Shown: piece after piece, positions 1 to 9,202 of the stretch
Numbering within the stretch: the first letter of the stretch is position 1
Layout: each line of letters starts with the position of its first letter
Source: an uncultured Armatimonadota bacterium
GTDB taxonomy: Bacteria > Armatimonadota > Fimbriimonadia > Fimbriimonadales > Fimbriimonadaceae
DNA length: 64,000 bases
NCBI GenBank assembly: GCA_903927025.1
Contig: CAIYLG010000062.1
Span: forward strand, 93,000-156,999
Direction: 5' to 3'
Notes under the pieces: generated by a model
Told to the model about the DNA's origin: nothing
What the model saw: only the letters and a program-made list of their open reading frames with translations
Database searches by the model: none
Made by a program: the position numbers and the translations under genes

Positions 1-1740
1 GTTCTTCCGCATCACGGCAGTGTCTCGATAACGGATGGAAAGGTTGCCGTCACCGGGGCGGATGAAGTCCTGCTTCTCGTCACCGCTGGCACCAACTACT
101 CTGGCCCAATTAGTGGTCGGCATTTGGGGCAAAACTACCGCGAGATCACTAAGCATCAGTTGGAGTCTGCGGCAAAGAAGGGATGGGCCCGGCTGTATGC
201 GGATCACGTCAAGGACTTCCAGAAACTGTACAACCGAGTTTCATTCAATCTCGGTGGAAGCAATCGAGCTGAACTGTCAACACCGGAAAGACTACAAGAA
301 TTTTGGAAGGATGGCGACGACAATGGGCTCCCGGCACTGTACATGCAGTTCGGCAGGTACCTCCTCATTAGTTCGAGCCGCGAAGGCGGCTTGCCAGCCA
401 ACCTGCAGGGTCTATGGACAGCCGACCTTCAAACCCCGTGGAACGGCGACTACCATCTAGATATCAACGTTCAGATGAACTACTGGCTGGCGGAATCCAC
501 AAATCTGAGCGAATGCCACCTGCCGCTCACAAGCCTGGTCGAAGCGCTGGTACTTCCGGGCTCTCACACGGCAAAGGAGTATTACAACGCACCGGGTTGG
601 GTTGCCCACGTCATTACAAACCCCTGGGCCTTCACCGCCCCAGGTGAAAGCGCCTCTTGGGGGAGCACCTGTACGGGTTCTGGCTGGCTGTGCGAACACC
701 TATGGGAGCACTATGTCTACACCCGTGATCGTGCATACCTCCGCCGGATTTACCCCATCTTGAAGGGCGCTTCCGAGTGTTTTCTGTCGATGCTCACCGA
801 GGAGCCTGCCCACGGTTGGCTGGTGACGGGCCCGAGCAACTCACCAGAAAATGCCTTTCGCATGGCCGATGGAACCGTCGCGCACACCTGCTTGGGGCCA
901 ACCATGGACGAACAGATCCTTAGGGAGCTGTTCGAAAACACGGCTGACGCGGCGAAAGAACTTAGCTTAGATCCTGAATTCTCAGCCAAGCTGGATGCCA
1001 CTCGGAGCCGTTTGGCGCCAACACAGATCAGCCCTGACGGGCGCATCCAGGAATGGCTTGAACCGTATGCTGAAGTCGAAGTCCACCATCGCCACACATC
1101 CCACCTGTATGGCTTGTATCCATCCGATCAGATCACGAAGCACGGCACTCCAGAACTGGCGGCCGCCGCTCAGAAGACACTTGAGACCAGGGGAGATGAA
1201 AGCACAGGTTGGAGCATGGCTTGGAAGATATGCTTCTGGGCCCGTCTGGGAGATGGCAACCACGCGGAGGGCCTCATTCATCGGCTCCTGAAGCCAACTG
1301 GAGCAAAGGGCTACAACATGACCAACGGAGGGGGGACCTACCCGAATCTGTTTGATGCGCATCCTCCTTTTCAAATCGACGGAAACTTCGGAGCTACTGC
1401 TGGAATCGCCGAAATGTTGGTGCAGAGTAACCGAGAACGTGCCGGTGAGGGATACACGCTGAGCCTCCTCCCCGCCCTGCCTGATAAATGGCACTCTGGC
1501 TCGATCTCGGGCCTCTGTTCTCGAGACGGCCTCGCCGTTGATTTGGAATGGTCGGCGGGGCAATTGACGAAGGCTGTGCTCAAGCCTCGACATCGGACCG
1601 CTGGGATCGTTCGACTCCGTACGAAAACTCCTGTGATCGTCCGAATAGGCGGCAAAGAGGTCGACGTCCAGCACGGCCCAGCGGGTGTCATAACCTTTCG
1701 CCTCGCCGGTACGGAATCTGCGGTCCTAAACCCAGCCTGA
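1..1740 (+). CDS. GH95 alpha-L-fucosidase, 3' part (5' end outside window)
   Basis: The reading frame is open from the first base, so the N-terminus lies outside the window; 579 residues are visible. Seen: the (alpha/alpha)6-barrel motifs of glycoside hydrolase family 95, namely GPSNSPEN around residues 277-284 (the Asn/Ser-Pro-Glu active-site strip), IQEW with the likely general acid Glu351, HHRHTSHLYGLYP, and QIDGNFGATAGIAEML with the likely base-activating Asp460. The last 100 residues look like the C-terminal beta-sandwich. GH95 enzymes are inverting alpha-1,2-L-fucosidases or galactosidases acting on terminal residues of xyloglucan, pectin or mucin-type glycans. Whether it is secreted cannot be judged because the N-terminus is missing. 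An internal TTG at 124 should not be taken as the start. Other fucosidases occur at 37.2 and 48.9 kb. Confidence 0.93.
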   Translation, partial: VLPHHGSVSITDGKVAVTGADEVLLLVTAGTNYSGPISGRHLGQNYREITKHQLESAAKKGWARLYADHVKDFQKLYNRVSFNLGGSNRAELSTPERLQEFWKDGDDNGLPALYMQFGRYLLISSSREGGLPANLQGLWTADLQTPWNGDYHLDINVQMNYWLAESTNLSECHLPLTSLVEALVLPGSHTAKEYYNAPGWVAHVITNPWAFTAPGESASWGSTCTGSGWLCEHLWEHYVYTRDRAYLRRIYPILKGASECFLSMLTEEPAHGWLVTGPSNSPENAFRMADGTVAHTCLGPTMDEQILRELFENTADAAKELSLDPEFSAKLDATRSRLAPTQISPDGRIQEWLEPYAEVEVHHRHTSHLYGLYPSDQITKHGTPELAAAAQKTLETRGDESTGWSMAWKICFWARLGDGNHAEGLIHRLLKPTGAKGYNMTNGGGTYPNLFDAHPPFQIDGNFGATAGIAEMLVQSNRERAGEGYTLSLLPALPDKWHSGSISGLCSRDGLAVDLEWSAGQLTKAVLKPRHRTAGIVRLRTKTPVIVRIGGKEVDVQHGPAGVITFRLAGTESAVLNPA

Positions 1741-1761
1741 CGCTGGGAGCATTTCCTCAGT

Positions 1762-1767
1762 TAGAAT
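1762..1767 (+). promoter_or_regulatory. -10 hexamer of a probable leaderless promoter (GNAT gene)
   Basis: TAGAAT ends 8 nt before the ATG at 1776, which places the expected transcription start at or next to the start codon. No Shine-Dalgarno sequence is visible in that gap. No convincing -35 hexamer is seen. Confidence 0.5.
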
Positions 1768-1775
1768 GACTTCTT

Positions 1776-2387
1776 ATGGGTGGGATCATTCGGTTGGCTC
1801 GATTGGAAGACGCGCCGCAGATTGCTGATATCTATCGTCCGTTCGTGGAAGCGAGCCCCGTATCATTCGAGGCGTCCGCTCCCGACTCGGTGGAGACCTC
1901 CAATCGAATCGAAGGTGTGACGGCTAAATACCCGTGGCTAGTCTGTGAAGTGGATGGCGCGGTGGCAGGGTACGCATATGCGAGCCAGCATCGCGTGCGA
2001 TTTCACTATCAATGGTCTATCGATTGCAGCGTCTATGTCCACCCGGACTACCGGAAACTGGGCATCGCATCGGCTCTCTATACTTCACTCATCGAAATCG
2101 TAAGATATCAAGGCTACATCAGCGCCTTTGCGGGGATTACACTGCCGAACGAGGCCAGTGTTGGCTTCCACAGCTCAATGGGATTTATCCCAATTGGCGT
2201 CTATAAAAACGTTGGATTTAAGCTTGATCGGTGGCACAGCGTTGGTTGGTGGCAGCTTCAGCTTCATGAACCCACGACTCCGCCGCCCCAGATTCGCCTA
2301 ATGAATGAGGTGCTAGACACTCCAACCTGGAACCAGGCAATTGAGGACGGGGAGCAGAAGTTGAGGGGACGTGCCAGCAAGACATGA
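1776..2387 (+). CDS. GNAT acetyltransferase, phosphinothricin acetyltransferase-like
   Basis: 203 residues. The N-terminus (IIRLARLEDAPQIADIYRP, then FVEASPVSFEA) and the stretch VSFEASAPDSVET follow the pattern of the PAT/Bar and methionine sulfoximine or sulfone acetyltransferase group. The acetyl-CoA loop is VHPDYRKLGIASALY (around residues 87-101), a variant of the usual R/Q-x-x-G-x-G/A. The family transfers acetyl from acetyl-CoA to the amino group of small amino-acid-like toxins; the real substrate here is unknown. The C-terminal 25 residues or so extend beyond the usual length. It overlaps the next gene by an ATGA junction, so the two are probably co-translated. Confidence 0.85.
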   Translation: MGGIIRLARLEDAPQIADIYRPFVEASPVSFEASAPDSVETSNRIEGVTAKYPWLVCEVDGAVAGYAYASQHRVRFHYQWSIDCSVYVHPDYRKLGIASALYTSLIEIVRYQGYISAFAGITLPNEASVGFHSSMGFIPIGVYKNVGFKLDRWHSVGWWQLQLHEPTTPPPQIRLMNEVLDTPTWNQAIEDGEQKLRGRASKT

Positions 2388-2854
2388 TGGACAACCGAAG
2401 TGAAGAAGAAATCCGGATCCTTGAGTCCTTTCGGGTGTGTCGCGAAGAGATCCACCACGAATACGACATTCTTGGCTCTAGGCTGAACTCTTACATCACG
2501 TCTCAGGCCTTTCTGGTCACTGGCTATGCCATGTCCATGTCGAACCTCAACCCCGTCACTGGCCACGAGTTCCGTCTCGTTTTTCCAATTCTGCTTAGTG
2601 TCGTTTCAATCCTGCTCTCGCTGAGAGCCCTGCCCGGAATCACGGGCGCCTGCTTCGTTTTGTCAAAGTGGCACGATCGCCAGGCAGAACTCTTTGATAA
2701 AGGTGTCGGCCTAGCGGACTACCACGTGCTCAAACAAACGAACGTCAAGGAGATCCACGAGCGAAACCTTTGGTTCGCCAGCACATCTCCGTTCATCTTT
2801 ATGACAGCTTGGGCAATCATGGCGATGTTCGCCATTTACCTCTTCACCGTCTAG
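2384..2854 (+). CDS. small membrane protein of unknown function
   Basis: 156 residues, not recognised with confidence. Seen: a charged, soluble N-terminal 50 residues with an amphipathic helix (EEEIRILESFRVCREEIHHEYD), a hydrophobic segment near residues 64-85, a charged middle, and a second hydrophobic segment near 133-155 at the C-terminus. The two-helix layout with a cytoplasmic-looking N-terminus recalls small RipA-like membrane proteins, but this is only an impression. The start overlaps the stop of the acetyltransferase (ATGA); a second ATG follows immediately, so the start may be at 2387. Confidence 0.7.
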   Translation: MMDNRSEEEIRILESFRVCREEIHHEYDILGSRLNSYITSQAFLVTGYAMSMSNLNPVTGHEFRLVFPILLSVVSILLSLRALPGITGACFVLSKWHDRQAELFDKGVGLADYHVLKQTNVKEIHERNLWFASTSPFIFMTAWAIMAMFAIYLFTV

Positions 2855-2856
2855 TC

Positions 2857-4146
2857 TTACTGAGCCTTTAGCTGAGGACTATATCGAGGATAGCCATAGT
2901 CGTTGGTGTCTCCGGTGAGATTTCGAGGAGGCGATCCGTCGGTCGGAACTTCGAAGATGGAACGGTGCTTGTTCGGTGTGGTGACCGCAATCAGAATATG
3001 GGCTCCGTCCGGTGCCCAACTCGGTTCGTGCACCTCTCCGCCAAATTGCATTCCCTTATACTTCGCGTCCCCTTTCGCAGACAGCGTGGCAAGGGCCATC
3101 GGACTCAGGTCGCCATTAGGATCCTTTTTGCCCAAGACAATCGCCAAGGCCGTGCCATCTGGGCTGATCGCGGGTGACGTGAATGTGACTTGTCCCGCAT
3201 TCGCAGCAAGGATCATGCTCTTGGTAAAGTCGAAGTAGCCGATACCGTTCACAAAAGGCTTATTTCTCTTCTTGCCATCCTTGTCTACGGCGGCAGAAGG
3301 GTCTGGGAACTGGAAGCCTGTCACGCAGAAGATGAGCGTTCCATCTTTAGGACTCACAGCCAAATCAATGTGGTCGCCAGCGATGATGGGGCTAGGTTGC
3401 AGAAGCTTCCCATCAGGTTGTAGCCGCATATCCTGATAAATCAGAATTTCTCCTGACTCACGGCGCATCACTGCGGCGATGCAGTGATGGCCATTGCACC
3501 ACTGGGCGTCTCTAAAGCTTGTTCCAAGAGTTCCGTAAACTCCCTCAAATTGGCCCTCTGTTCCGGATTCATCACCCTTGGAAGTCTGAGTGATCTCCTT
3601 GGAGGTGGGCGGCAGAACCTGACTTGTGGACTGGTTCGATGGATCAAACTCTTGAACCAGGCCTCCCGTAATGATCAGACCCTTAGCGGTGCCATCGGAG
3701 TCTTCCGTCGGCTGAGCAGGAAATCGAAGATTGCTTCGAGCACGGGTTCCGATCGTCCTTTGCTCCGCATCAGCAATATCCGGCGCCCATCGGTAAAGGT
3801 TGAAGTTGTGATCCTTGCGGTCGCTCACAAAGTAGAGGAAGTTCCCTTTCGGAGACCACGCAAGATCTCGATCGGCAGTGCCTGTGATGTGCCCAGTATC
3901 CTTATGGATCTTGCCATCTGGTGAAATCAGCACCGCCTGTTGAGACTGGGATGTGAATTCAACCGCAGAAATCCAACCCACCGAGTTCGCAGAGTGGAGT
4001 CCGCCCAGGTCAGACCTGACCTTGAGGAACCAGTAAAGTCCTCCAGCAAGGCTGCCGAACACAATCACTAGAAAAAGCGTTCGATACGTGAGGGTCTTGC
4101 TGATTTTTGGAATCAGCGACTTTGAATTCGTTTCGGGGGTACCCAT
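2857..4146 (-). CDS. membrane-anchored TolB-like beta-propeller protein
   Basis: About 429 residues from the ATG at 4146; a TTG three codons upstream is also possible. One N-terminal membrane anchor (RTLFLVIVFGSLAGGLYWFL, about residues 22-41) is followed by PD40/WD40-type repeats with the motifs DLAWSPKGNFLYFVSDR, PAISPDGTALAIV, EPSWAPDGAHILIA and YGYPRYSPQ. Such propellers are TolB-like scaffolds exposed outside the inner membrane. No catalytic domain is seen, so a binding or sensing role is inferred. It starts about 10 bases after the fmt stop and so ends the prmC-def-fmt transcript. Its stop is only 2 bases from the stop of the convergent membrane-protein gene, leaving no room for a separate terminator. 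Confidence 0.8.
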   Translation of the reverse strand: MGTPETNSKSLIPKISKTLTYRTLFLVIVFGSLAGGLYWFLKVRSDLGGLHSANSVGWISAVEFTSQSQQAVLISPDGKIHKDTGHITGTADRDLAWSPKGNFLYFVSDRKDHNFNLYRWAPDIADAEQRTIGTRARSNLRFPAQPTEDSDGTAKGLIITGGLVQEFDPSNQSTSQVLPPTSKEITQTSKGDESGTEGQFEGVYGTLGTSFRDAQWCNGHHCIAAVMRRESGEILIYQDMRLQPDGKLLQPSPIIAGDHIDLAVSPKDGTLIFCVTGFQFPDPSAAVDKDGKKRNKPFVNGIGYFDFTKSMILAANAGQVTFTSPAISPDGTALAIVLGKKDPNGDLSPMALATLSAKGDAKYKGMQFGGEVHEPSWAPDGAHILIAVTTPNKHRSIFEVPTDGSPPRNLTGDTNDYGYPRYSPQLKAQ

Positions 4147-4155
4147 AGCAATCAA

Positions 4156-5064
4156 TCAAACTAAGCTCGAACCTGGGCGCAAGCGTGCCCCGTTCGCAAA
4201 ATCCTTCCCAGACATCCTCTTTTTACCTTCTGGCTGAACTTCCAGGAGTTCAAGCGCTCCGTCTGAGCACGCAACCGTTAACGGTGAGGAAGCCAGAACA
4301 GTTCCAGGCTCTCCGATCGCGGTGCAGGCGCGAGAGGACCAAATCCTCAATACTCCTGCGGAAGTCCGAACAAACGCTCCGGGCGACGGAGTAAATCCGC
4401 GCACCCTATTGTGTTCCACCTCAGCGGAGCGGAAGAAGCTAACTTCAGCTTCAGCCTTCTCGATCTTGGGAGCATTCGTCGCTGCCGATCCGTCCTGAGG
4501 GACTCGCACGTAGTCTCCCCTGAGAATTTTTGGCATCCACTCGACTGCGAGTTCCGCGGCTAGGACGGCCAACCGGTCTTGTAGCTCACCGTAGGACTCC
4601 TCTGGCCCGATCGGCGTTCGCACGATCGAGATAACGTCTCCAGTATCCATTCCTCGATCCATCTGCATCAGCGTCACTCCTGATTCGACCTCGCCTTCGA
4701 TAATGCAGCGCTGAATCGGAGCGGCTCCACGATACCGAGGAAGAATAGATCCATGTAGGTTTATCCCCCCAATTCTTGCGGAATCCAAAACCTTCTGGGA
4801 GAGAATCTGACCGTAACTAGCAACCACCAAAGCGTCCGCCCTTTCCAGGAGCAATCTCTCCACAAACTCTGGGGCACGAGTTTTTTCCGGTGTTTCAACG
4901 GGAATGCCCAGTTCAAGTGCCAAAAGCTTTGCCGGCGACGGTTGAAGCCGCATACCGCGTCCGCTCGGACGGTCTGGCTGAGTAACCACGAGCGAAACGG
5001 AGGAAGCAAGCGCGCGTAGCGCCGGCAGGGCAAAAGATCCGGTACCGAAATAAACAAGAGACAT
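4156..5064 (-). CDS. fmt: methionyl-tRNA formyltransferase
   Basis: 302 residues, close to the family norm of about 310. It formylates Met-tRNA(fMet) from 10-formyl-tetrahydrofolate for translation initiation in the cytoplasm. Seen: the N-terminal YFGTGSFALPAL, the QPDRPSGRG loop, and the catalytic stretch GGINLHGSILPRYRGAAPI containing the Asn-x-His triad, followed by GVTLMQMDRGMDTGDV. The C-terminal tRNA-binding domain is present. It lies in the minus-strand order hflX, prmC, def, fmt. The def-fmt pairing is classical, since Def removes the formyl group that Fmt adds. Confidence 0.97.
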   Translation of the reverse strand: MSLVYFGTGSFALPALRALASSVSLVVTQPDRPSGRGMRLQPSPAKLLALELGIPVETPEKTRAPEFVERLLLERADALVVASYGQILSQKVLDSARIGGINLHGSILPRYRGAAPIQRCIIEGEVESGVTLMQMDRGMDTGDVISIVRTPIGPEESYGELQDRLAVLAAELAVEWMPKILRGDYVRVPQDGSAATNAPKIEKAEAEVSFFRSAEVEHNRVRGFTPSPGAFVRTSAGVLRIWSSRACTAIGEPGTVLASSPLTVACSDGALELLEVQPEGKKRMSGKDFANGARLRPGSSLV

Positions 5065-5082
5065 CAGTTCGCTGCCGCGGTG

Positions 5083-5667
5083 CTACTCAACGTCTGGGGT
5101 CGAGCCGTCTGGATGCATCCAATGCAGTGTCTCCTGAATCACTTTGTCGATAAACAAAATGCCCTCAAGGTGATCGACTTCGTGTTGGACGATCCGGGCT
5201 GGCATTCCTTCCAGCTCATAAGTCAGCTCCCTGCCCCTACGGTCCGTCGCTTCCACTTCGATGTAGTCGTATCGTTTGACATCGCCATACAGTCCGGGAA
5301 TGCTTAGGCAACCCTCTTGGCCAATTTGCTCGCCCTCGGCCTTTACGATCTTAGGGTTGATCAGTGCGGTGGGTCGCATCCCCTCTGGAGCGATGACGAT
5401 GAGCCTCTGAAGCAGCCCCACTTGGGGAGCGGCCAGCCCAACCCCGTTTGCCTTGCGCATGATTCTCATCATGTCGTCAATCAAGAGGTTTGTCTTCTTA
5501 GTAATCTTTGGGATGTCCAAGGCAACCTGTCGAAGCACTTCGGCAGGAATCTTTACAACCGGATGCTCCCGGTCGTGGACATAGAGATGCCTATATTCGT
5601 CCGGGACGACGATCTGCATTCCAACGATTATGTCTTGTGCAGTCAAGAAATGCTCCCCTAACTCCAT
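5083..5667 (-). CDS. def: peptide deformylase
   Basis: 194 residues. It removes the N-formyl group from nascent proteins using a bound divalent metal. All three family motifs are present: GVGLAAPQVG, EGCLSIPG (Cys metal ligand) and QHEVDHLEG (HEXXH). The chosen ATG at 5667 is preceded by GGAGG at 7 nt spacing inside the end of prmC, so the genes overlap by 10 bases and are translationally coupled. This start gives an N-terminal extension of about 16 residues (MELGEHFLTAQDIIVG) before the usual beginning. An ATG at 5619 would remove it but has no good ribosome binding site. Confidence 0.96.
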   Translation of the reverse strand: MELGEHFLTAQDIIVGMQIVVPDEYRHLYVHDREHPVVKIPAEVLRQVALDIPKITKKTNLLIDDMMRIMRKANGVGLAAPQVGLLQRLIVIAPEGMRPTALINPKIVKAEGEQIGQEGCLSIPGLYGDVKRYDYIEVEATDRRGRELTYELEGMPARIVQHEVDHLEGILFIDKVIQETLHWMHPDGSTPDVE

Positions 5668-6497
5668 TCGCCCGCCTCCATTACGACAACCCGCGCAATT
5701 CCAGCAAGGTCGGGCACCGTTTGAACCGGTCTCCAGTCGAAAGATTTCAGCAGTTCAGTCACCCTAGCTGCCTGAGTATGTCCCACCTCAAGAAAGAGTC
5801 GGCCCCAAGGGGCAATACAGCCCCTAGCTTCATCGGCAATTCGCTGATAGAATGCCAATCCAGAATCTCCCGCGAAGAGGGCAAGCGATGGCTCAAACTC
5901 CCTAACCTCTTCAGGCAAAGATTCATGGACGCCGATATAGGGTGGATTAGAAACGATGATATCAAACTTGCGATCTCCAAGTTCCTGGAATCCATCTGAC
6001 TTCACAATCTCCACGTCTACATTGAGATGTTCAGCGTTTAAGCTTGCCCAACGGAGAGCGGCATCGGATAGATCTGAACAGACCACCTTGGCTGCAGGCA
6101 ATTCAAGTTTAAGCGTTTCCCCAATGCAGCCCGATCCAGTACACAGATCAAGGATAGAGAGTTCATCTGAGCGAGACTGACTGCAGTGCGCGAGCACCGA
6201 TTCCACCAAAGTTTCCGTATCCTGCCGAGGTATGAGAACTCCGGAACCTACAAGAAATCTTCTTCCAAAGAATTCTCGCCAGCCCAAAAGATACGAGAGC
6301 GGCTCATGGGCAAGGCGCCTCTGGAGCAACCCCTCTCCTGCCAGTTCCGGAAAGTCCTCTTCAGCATGCGCGAACAGCCAAGTTCGATCCACCAGCAGTA
6401 CGTGGGCGGCAAGAAGCTGTGCTTCTAAAGCAGGAGCCTCAATGCCAACTCCCAAGAGTCTTGCCTGCGCCGATTGGATCCACTCACGAATCGTCAT
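5658..6497 (-). CDS. prmC: release factor glutamine N5-methyltransferase PrmC
   Basis: 279 residues. It methylates the Gln of the GGQ motif in release factors RF1 and RF2, using S-adenosylmethionine. Seen: an N-terminal helical domain ending in PLSYLLGWREFFGRRFLV, the SAM-binding loop LDLCTGSGCIGETL, and the signature SNPPYIG (NPPY). The last codons overlap def. Together with fmt, def and hflX it forms a translation-linked block; such clustering is common although the exact order varies between phyla. Confidence 0.95.
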   Translation of the reverse strand: MTIREWIQSAQARLLGVGIEAPALEAQLLAAHVLLVDRTWLFAHAEEDFPELAGEGLLQRRLAHEPLSYLLGWREFFGRRFLVGSGVLIPRQDTETLVESVLAHCSQSRSDELSILDLCTGSGCIGETLKLELPAAKVVCSDLSDAALRWASLNAEHLNVDVEIVKSDGFQELGDRKFDIIVSNPPYIGVHESLPEEVREFEPSLALFAGDSGLAFYQRIADEARGCIAPWGRLFLEVGHTQAARVTELLKSFDWRPVQTVPDLAGIARVVVMEAGEWS

Positions 6498-6506
6498 GCC
6501 GGAAAG

Positions 6507-7775
6507 TTATTCAATGGCGAACTGCGCGAGCTTGTAACGCATCTCCTCAACCAACTCGGCTTCGACATAGATTCCCTGCTCGCCATACTCTTCCTTAAGC
6601 ACTCGTCCGTAGTCATAGCACTCCTGTAGGAGGTGCTGGTGCGCATAGGGGATCATCACCTTTACGGCGCCAAGAAGCTCTTGGACCATCTTCTTGATCG
6701 CAGTCTGTAGGTCTGCCATACCCTCCCCGGTTAAGGAGGAGATTGCGACACTGTCGGGCCACTCTGCGACGATCCTGCGCAGCGCAGCTTGATCAGGAAC
6801 AATATCTATCTTATTGAACAGGGTGAGCATCGGCTTATCTTGAGCGCCGAGTGTTTCCAGAGTCGACAAGACTGCATCTCGCTGGACTTCCCACGCAGGA
6901 TTTGAAAGATCCACCACATGAAGCACGAAATCAGAGTAGGTCACCTCTTCCAATGTCGATTGGAACGCGGCAACAAGGTGCGTCGGTAGGTTGCGAATAA
7001 ATCCGACGGTGTCCGTGAGAAAGAGCGCATACCCATCAGGAAGGTCAATTTTTCTCGTCGTAGGGTCCAGGGTCGCAAATGGCATGGCATCAACGAGCAC
7101 ATCTGTCCCCGCCATCCGATTCATCAGTGTCGACTTCCCTGCGCTGGTGTAACCCACAATTGAGGCAAATGGAAACGGATGCTTGCGCCGGCTCGCACGC
7201 TGCTGGTCTCGCACGCGCTTGACTTCTTCGATTTCTCCCTTGAGAACAGAGATCTTGTCGCGCACAAGCCGCTTATCGGATTCCAGCTTTGTTTCGCCCG
7301 GACCACGCATTCCGATACCACCCTTTTGGCGCTCGAACTTCGTGTACACACTCATGAGCTTGGGCATCATGTAGGTCAGCTGAGCCAGTTCTACCTGGAG
7401 CATGCCTTCCCTGGTTCGTGCTCGGCGGGCAAAGATGTCCAGGATCAGCTGGGTTCGATCAACAACTTTGCAGCCAAAGGCTTCCTCAAGGTTGCGCTGC
7501 TGCATGCCGCTGACTTCGGCATCGATGAGGACAACATCAGCCCTCGTCTCTTTGGCTAGCATCGAGATTTCCTCGACCTTTCCTTTGCCGACAAATGTTC
7601 CCTTGTAGGGACGATCCAGCCTCTGTCGAATACTGGCGACTGGCTCGACATTGGCAGCTTCACAAAGCCCCTGAAGCTCATCTTCGACGACTTGGTCTTC
7701 GGAGGCGTCCTCGTTGATGTAAACGAGGACTGCTGTTTCGATTGGTAATTCTAGGTTTGCGAGGGCTTTTGCCAT
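6507..7775 (-). CDS. hflX: ribosome-associated GTPase HflX
   Basis: 422 residues, full length. HflX binds the 50S subunit and splits stalled or hibernating ribosomes. Seen: the N-terminal HflX domain with the glycine-rich segment GGIGMRGPGETKLESDKR, the P-loop GYTSAGKSTLMN, switch-II DTVGFIRNLPTHLV, and NKID (G4). The short C-terminal domain ends EEMRYKLAQFAIE. The stop lies 9 bases before the prmC start, so it probably heads the prmC-def-fmt transcript. The start region lacks a clear -10 hexamer close to the ATG, unlike many genes in this window. Confidence 0.95.
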   Translation of the reverse strand: MAKALANLELPIETAVLVYINEDASEDQVVEDELQGLCEAANVEPVASIRQRLDRPYKGTFVGKGKVEEISMLAKETRADVVLIDAEVSGMQQRNLEEAFGCKVVDRTQLILDIFARRARTREGMLQVELAQLTYMMPKLMSVYTKFERQKGGIGMRGPGETKLESDKRLVRDKISVLKGEIEEVKRVRDQQRASRRKHPFPFASIVGYTSAGKSTLMNRMAGTDVLVDAMPFATLDPTTRKIDLPDGYALFLTDTVGFIRNLPTHLVAAFQSTLEEVTYSDFVLHVVDLSNPAWEVQRDAVLSTLETLGAQDKPMLTLFNKIDIVPDQAALRRIVAEWPDSVAISSLTGEGMADLQTAIKKMVQELLGAVKVMIPYAHQHLLQECYDYGRVLKEEYGEQGIYVEAELVEEMRYKLAQFAIE

Positions 7776-7849
7776 TCAGTTTTGTTCCGCGAGTGAAACA
7801 AACGGCAAGCCCAGCAATGTCACAGCCCTGAGGGTCAATGACGCTTGTA

Positions 7850-8413
7850 TTAGAGGCTGAACAGCGAATAGGTCGCTGACAGACTCCAACCGCTGAAGCT
7901 CAAACCGCTTGATGGAGTGAAATAGTTGTAGGCGGCAGAGACTTTGATCTTGTTGCTGAGCAGAATTCCACCTTCAATTCCGTAGGTGGCGCCAAATGCT
8001 TTTGCCGAATCATGCTCGCCCGATGAAAGGTCGGTGATGCTGTAATCATAGTACGCAACGCCCGCAAACGGCCTCACATAAGGCAGAAACTTCGAGCTGG
8101 TGTCTGTCCCAAAATGATACTCATATCCGTATGTGAAGGGCAGAACGAACAGCTTGTTCCCGTTTCCGTTCGCAATGATCAGGTTGTACTGCGGCGTGAT
8201 CGATCCTTCTGCAGGTCGCTTCGTGGAGGCTCCGCCCAGACCAAACTGAATTGCCTGGTTGCCAAGATCGTGTCGAACCTGGGAACTTGTGGGCGTGTAG
8301 ATACCGACAGAAACGCCGATACCTGTTTGAGAATTCTGTTGGGCGTTTGCCATCGACGCGACGGCGAGAAGCACAGAGGCAGCTGCTAGAGACTTAATCT
8401 TCATGTTTGACAC
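7850..8413 (-). CDS. outer-membrane beta-barrel protein (OmpW/porin-like)
   Basis: About 187 residues. A signal peptide (KIKSLAAASVLLAVASMANA, then QQ) is followed by alternating beta-strand segments and a C-terminus ending in an aromatic-rich strand (LSFSGWSLSATYSLFSL), as expected for a small 8-strand barrel. Either the GTG at 8413 or the ATG three codons inside could start it. A TGTAAT hexamer overlapping the upstream stop codon sits 8 nt before the GTG, which favours the GTG and a leaderless message. Its ligand or function is not known. Confidence 0.82.
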   Translation of the reverse strand: MSNMKIKSLAAASVLLAVASMANAQQNSQTGIGVSVGIYTPTSSQVRHDLGNQAIQFGLGGASTKRPAEGSITPQYNLIIANGNGNKLFVLPFTYGYEYHFGTDTSSKFLPYVRPFAGVAYYDYSITDLSSGEHDSAKAFGATYGIEGGILLSNKIKVSAAYNYFTPSSGLSFSGWSLSATYSLFSL

Positions 8414-8422
8414 CCGGGCGGA

Positions 8423-9184
8423 TTACAACCCTCGAAGAACATACCCGTTTGCCAGGGCGGATAGATCCGAGACTAACCCCGAACATGCCGCGTCGAAAAT
8501 CTTTTCTCCCTTCTCCGCATTGGCCAGGGTCGCAAAACCAAAGGAACCCTGCTCTGTAATCTCATCGAAGTGATGCACAAGGCCAGAAATTGGAGGTGAC
8601 GGAGCGAGGCCATCATCACGCAGTAGTTCGATCTGTACGAGACCTGGATGCAGGTGGAGCATTAAACTGGCCTCTGCCTCACAAGCGTGGCGCATCTGTT
8701 TGAGCGGGCCAGTGAGGGTTTCGGAGATGCAGCTTTGAGCGAAGTCATAGTAGGCACGATGCGCAAAGGTCACTTCGGGATGGCTCTGCTTGAGATGTCT
8801 CAAGACGATGGCGTTCGGTTCGGTGTTCCCACCGTGACCGTTCAAAAGATAGAACTTGTGAAACCCGAACCCCAATAACGACTCCACAACGCTTTCAATC
8901 GCGAGCTGGTAAGCCGAGAAACTCGCGCTCAAAGTTCCACAGAATCCAAGGTGGTGGGCACTTGCACCCAGCCACAGAGTTGGCGTCAGGAGGACTCGGT
9001 CCTGTAGCTTTGATTCGATCCGCTCAGCCACAGCCGTCACGATCAAGGAATCGGTAAAGAGAGGAAGCGCCGGACCGTGCTGCTCAAGGGAACCCGTCGG
9101 GATGACGACAACTCCATCGCGGCTAAATGTGTCGGCTGTTTGCCATGTTGCTTCGTGAAGCTTCACCCAACAAGGATACAGCAC
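8423..9184 (-). CDS. creatininase-family amidohydrolase
   Basis: 253 residues. The creatininase fold is shown by VVVIPTGSLEQHGPALPLFTD (metal-binding Glu, His and Asp) and LLNGHGGN. Members hydrolyse cyclic amides such as creatinine, or act on redox-cofactor precursors (MftE) and riboflavin intermediates (ArfB). Which reaction is meant here cannot be told from sequence. The start is a GTG at 9184, 18 bases downstream of the dnaA stop, so it is likely read through from dnaA. No MftA-like peptide gene is seen nearby, so a mycofactocin role is unlikely. Confidence 0.85.
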   Translation of the reverse strand: MLYPCWVKLHEATWQTADTFSRDGVVVIPTGSLEQHGPALPLFTDSLIVTAVAERIESKLQDRVLLTPTLWLGASAHHLGFCGTLSASFSAYQLAIESVVESLLGFGFHKFYLLNGHGGNTEPNAIVLRHLKQSHPEVTFAHRAYYDFAQSCISETLTGPLKQMRHACEAEASLMLHLHPGLVQIELLRDDGLAPSPPISGLVHHFDEITEQGSFGFATLANAEKGEKIFDAACSGLVSDLSALANGYVLRGL

Positions 9185-9202
9185 CGAGAACTCGAGGAAA
9201 CC

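Noticed and set aside
982..1674. 230-codon minus-strand frame opposite GH95
   Set aside because: Antisense shadow of the catalytic barrel, with no recognisable features.
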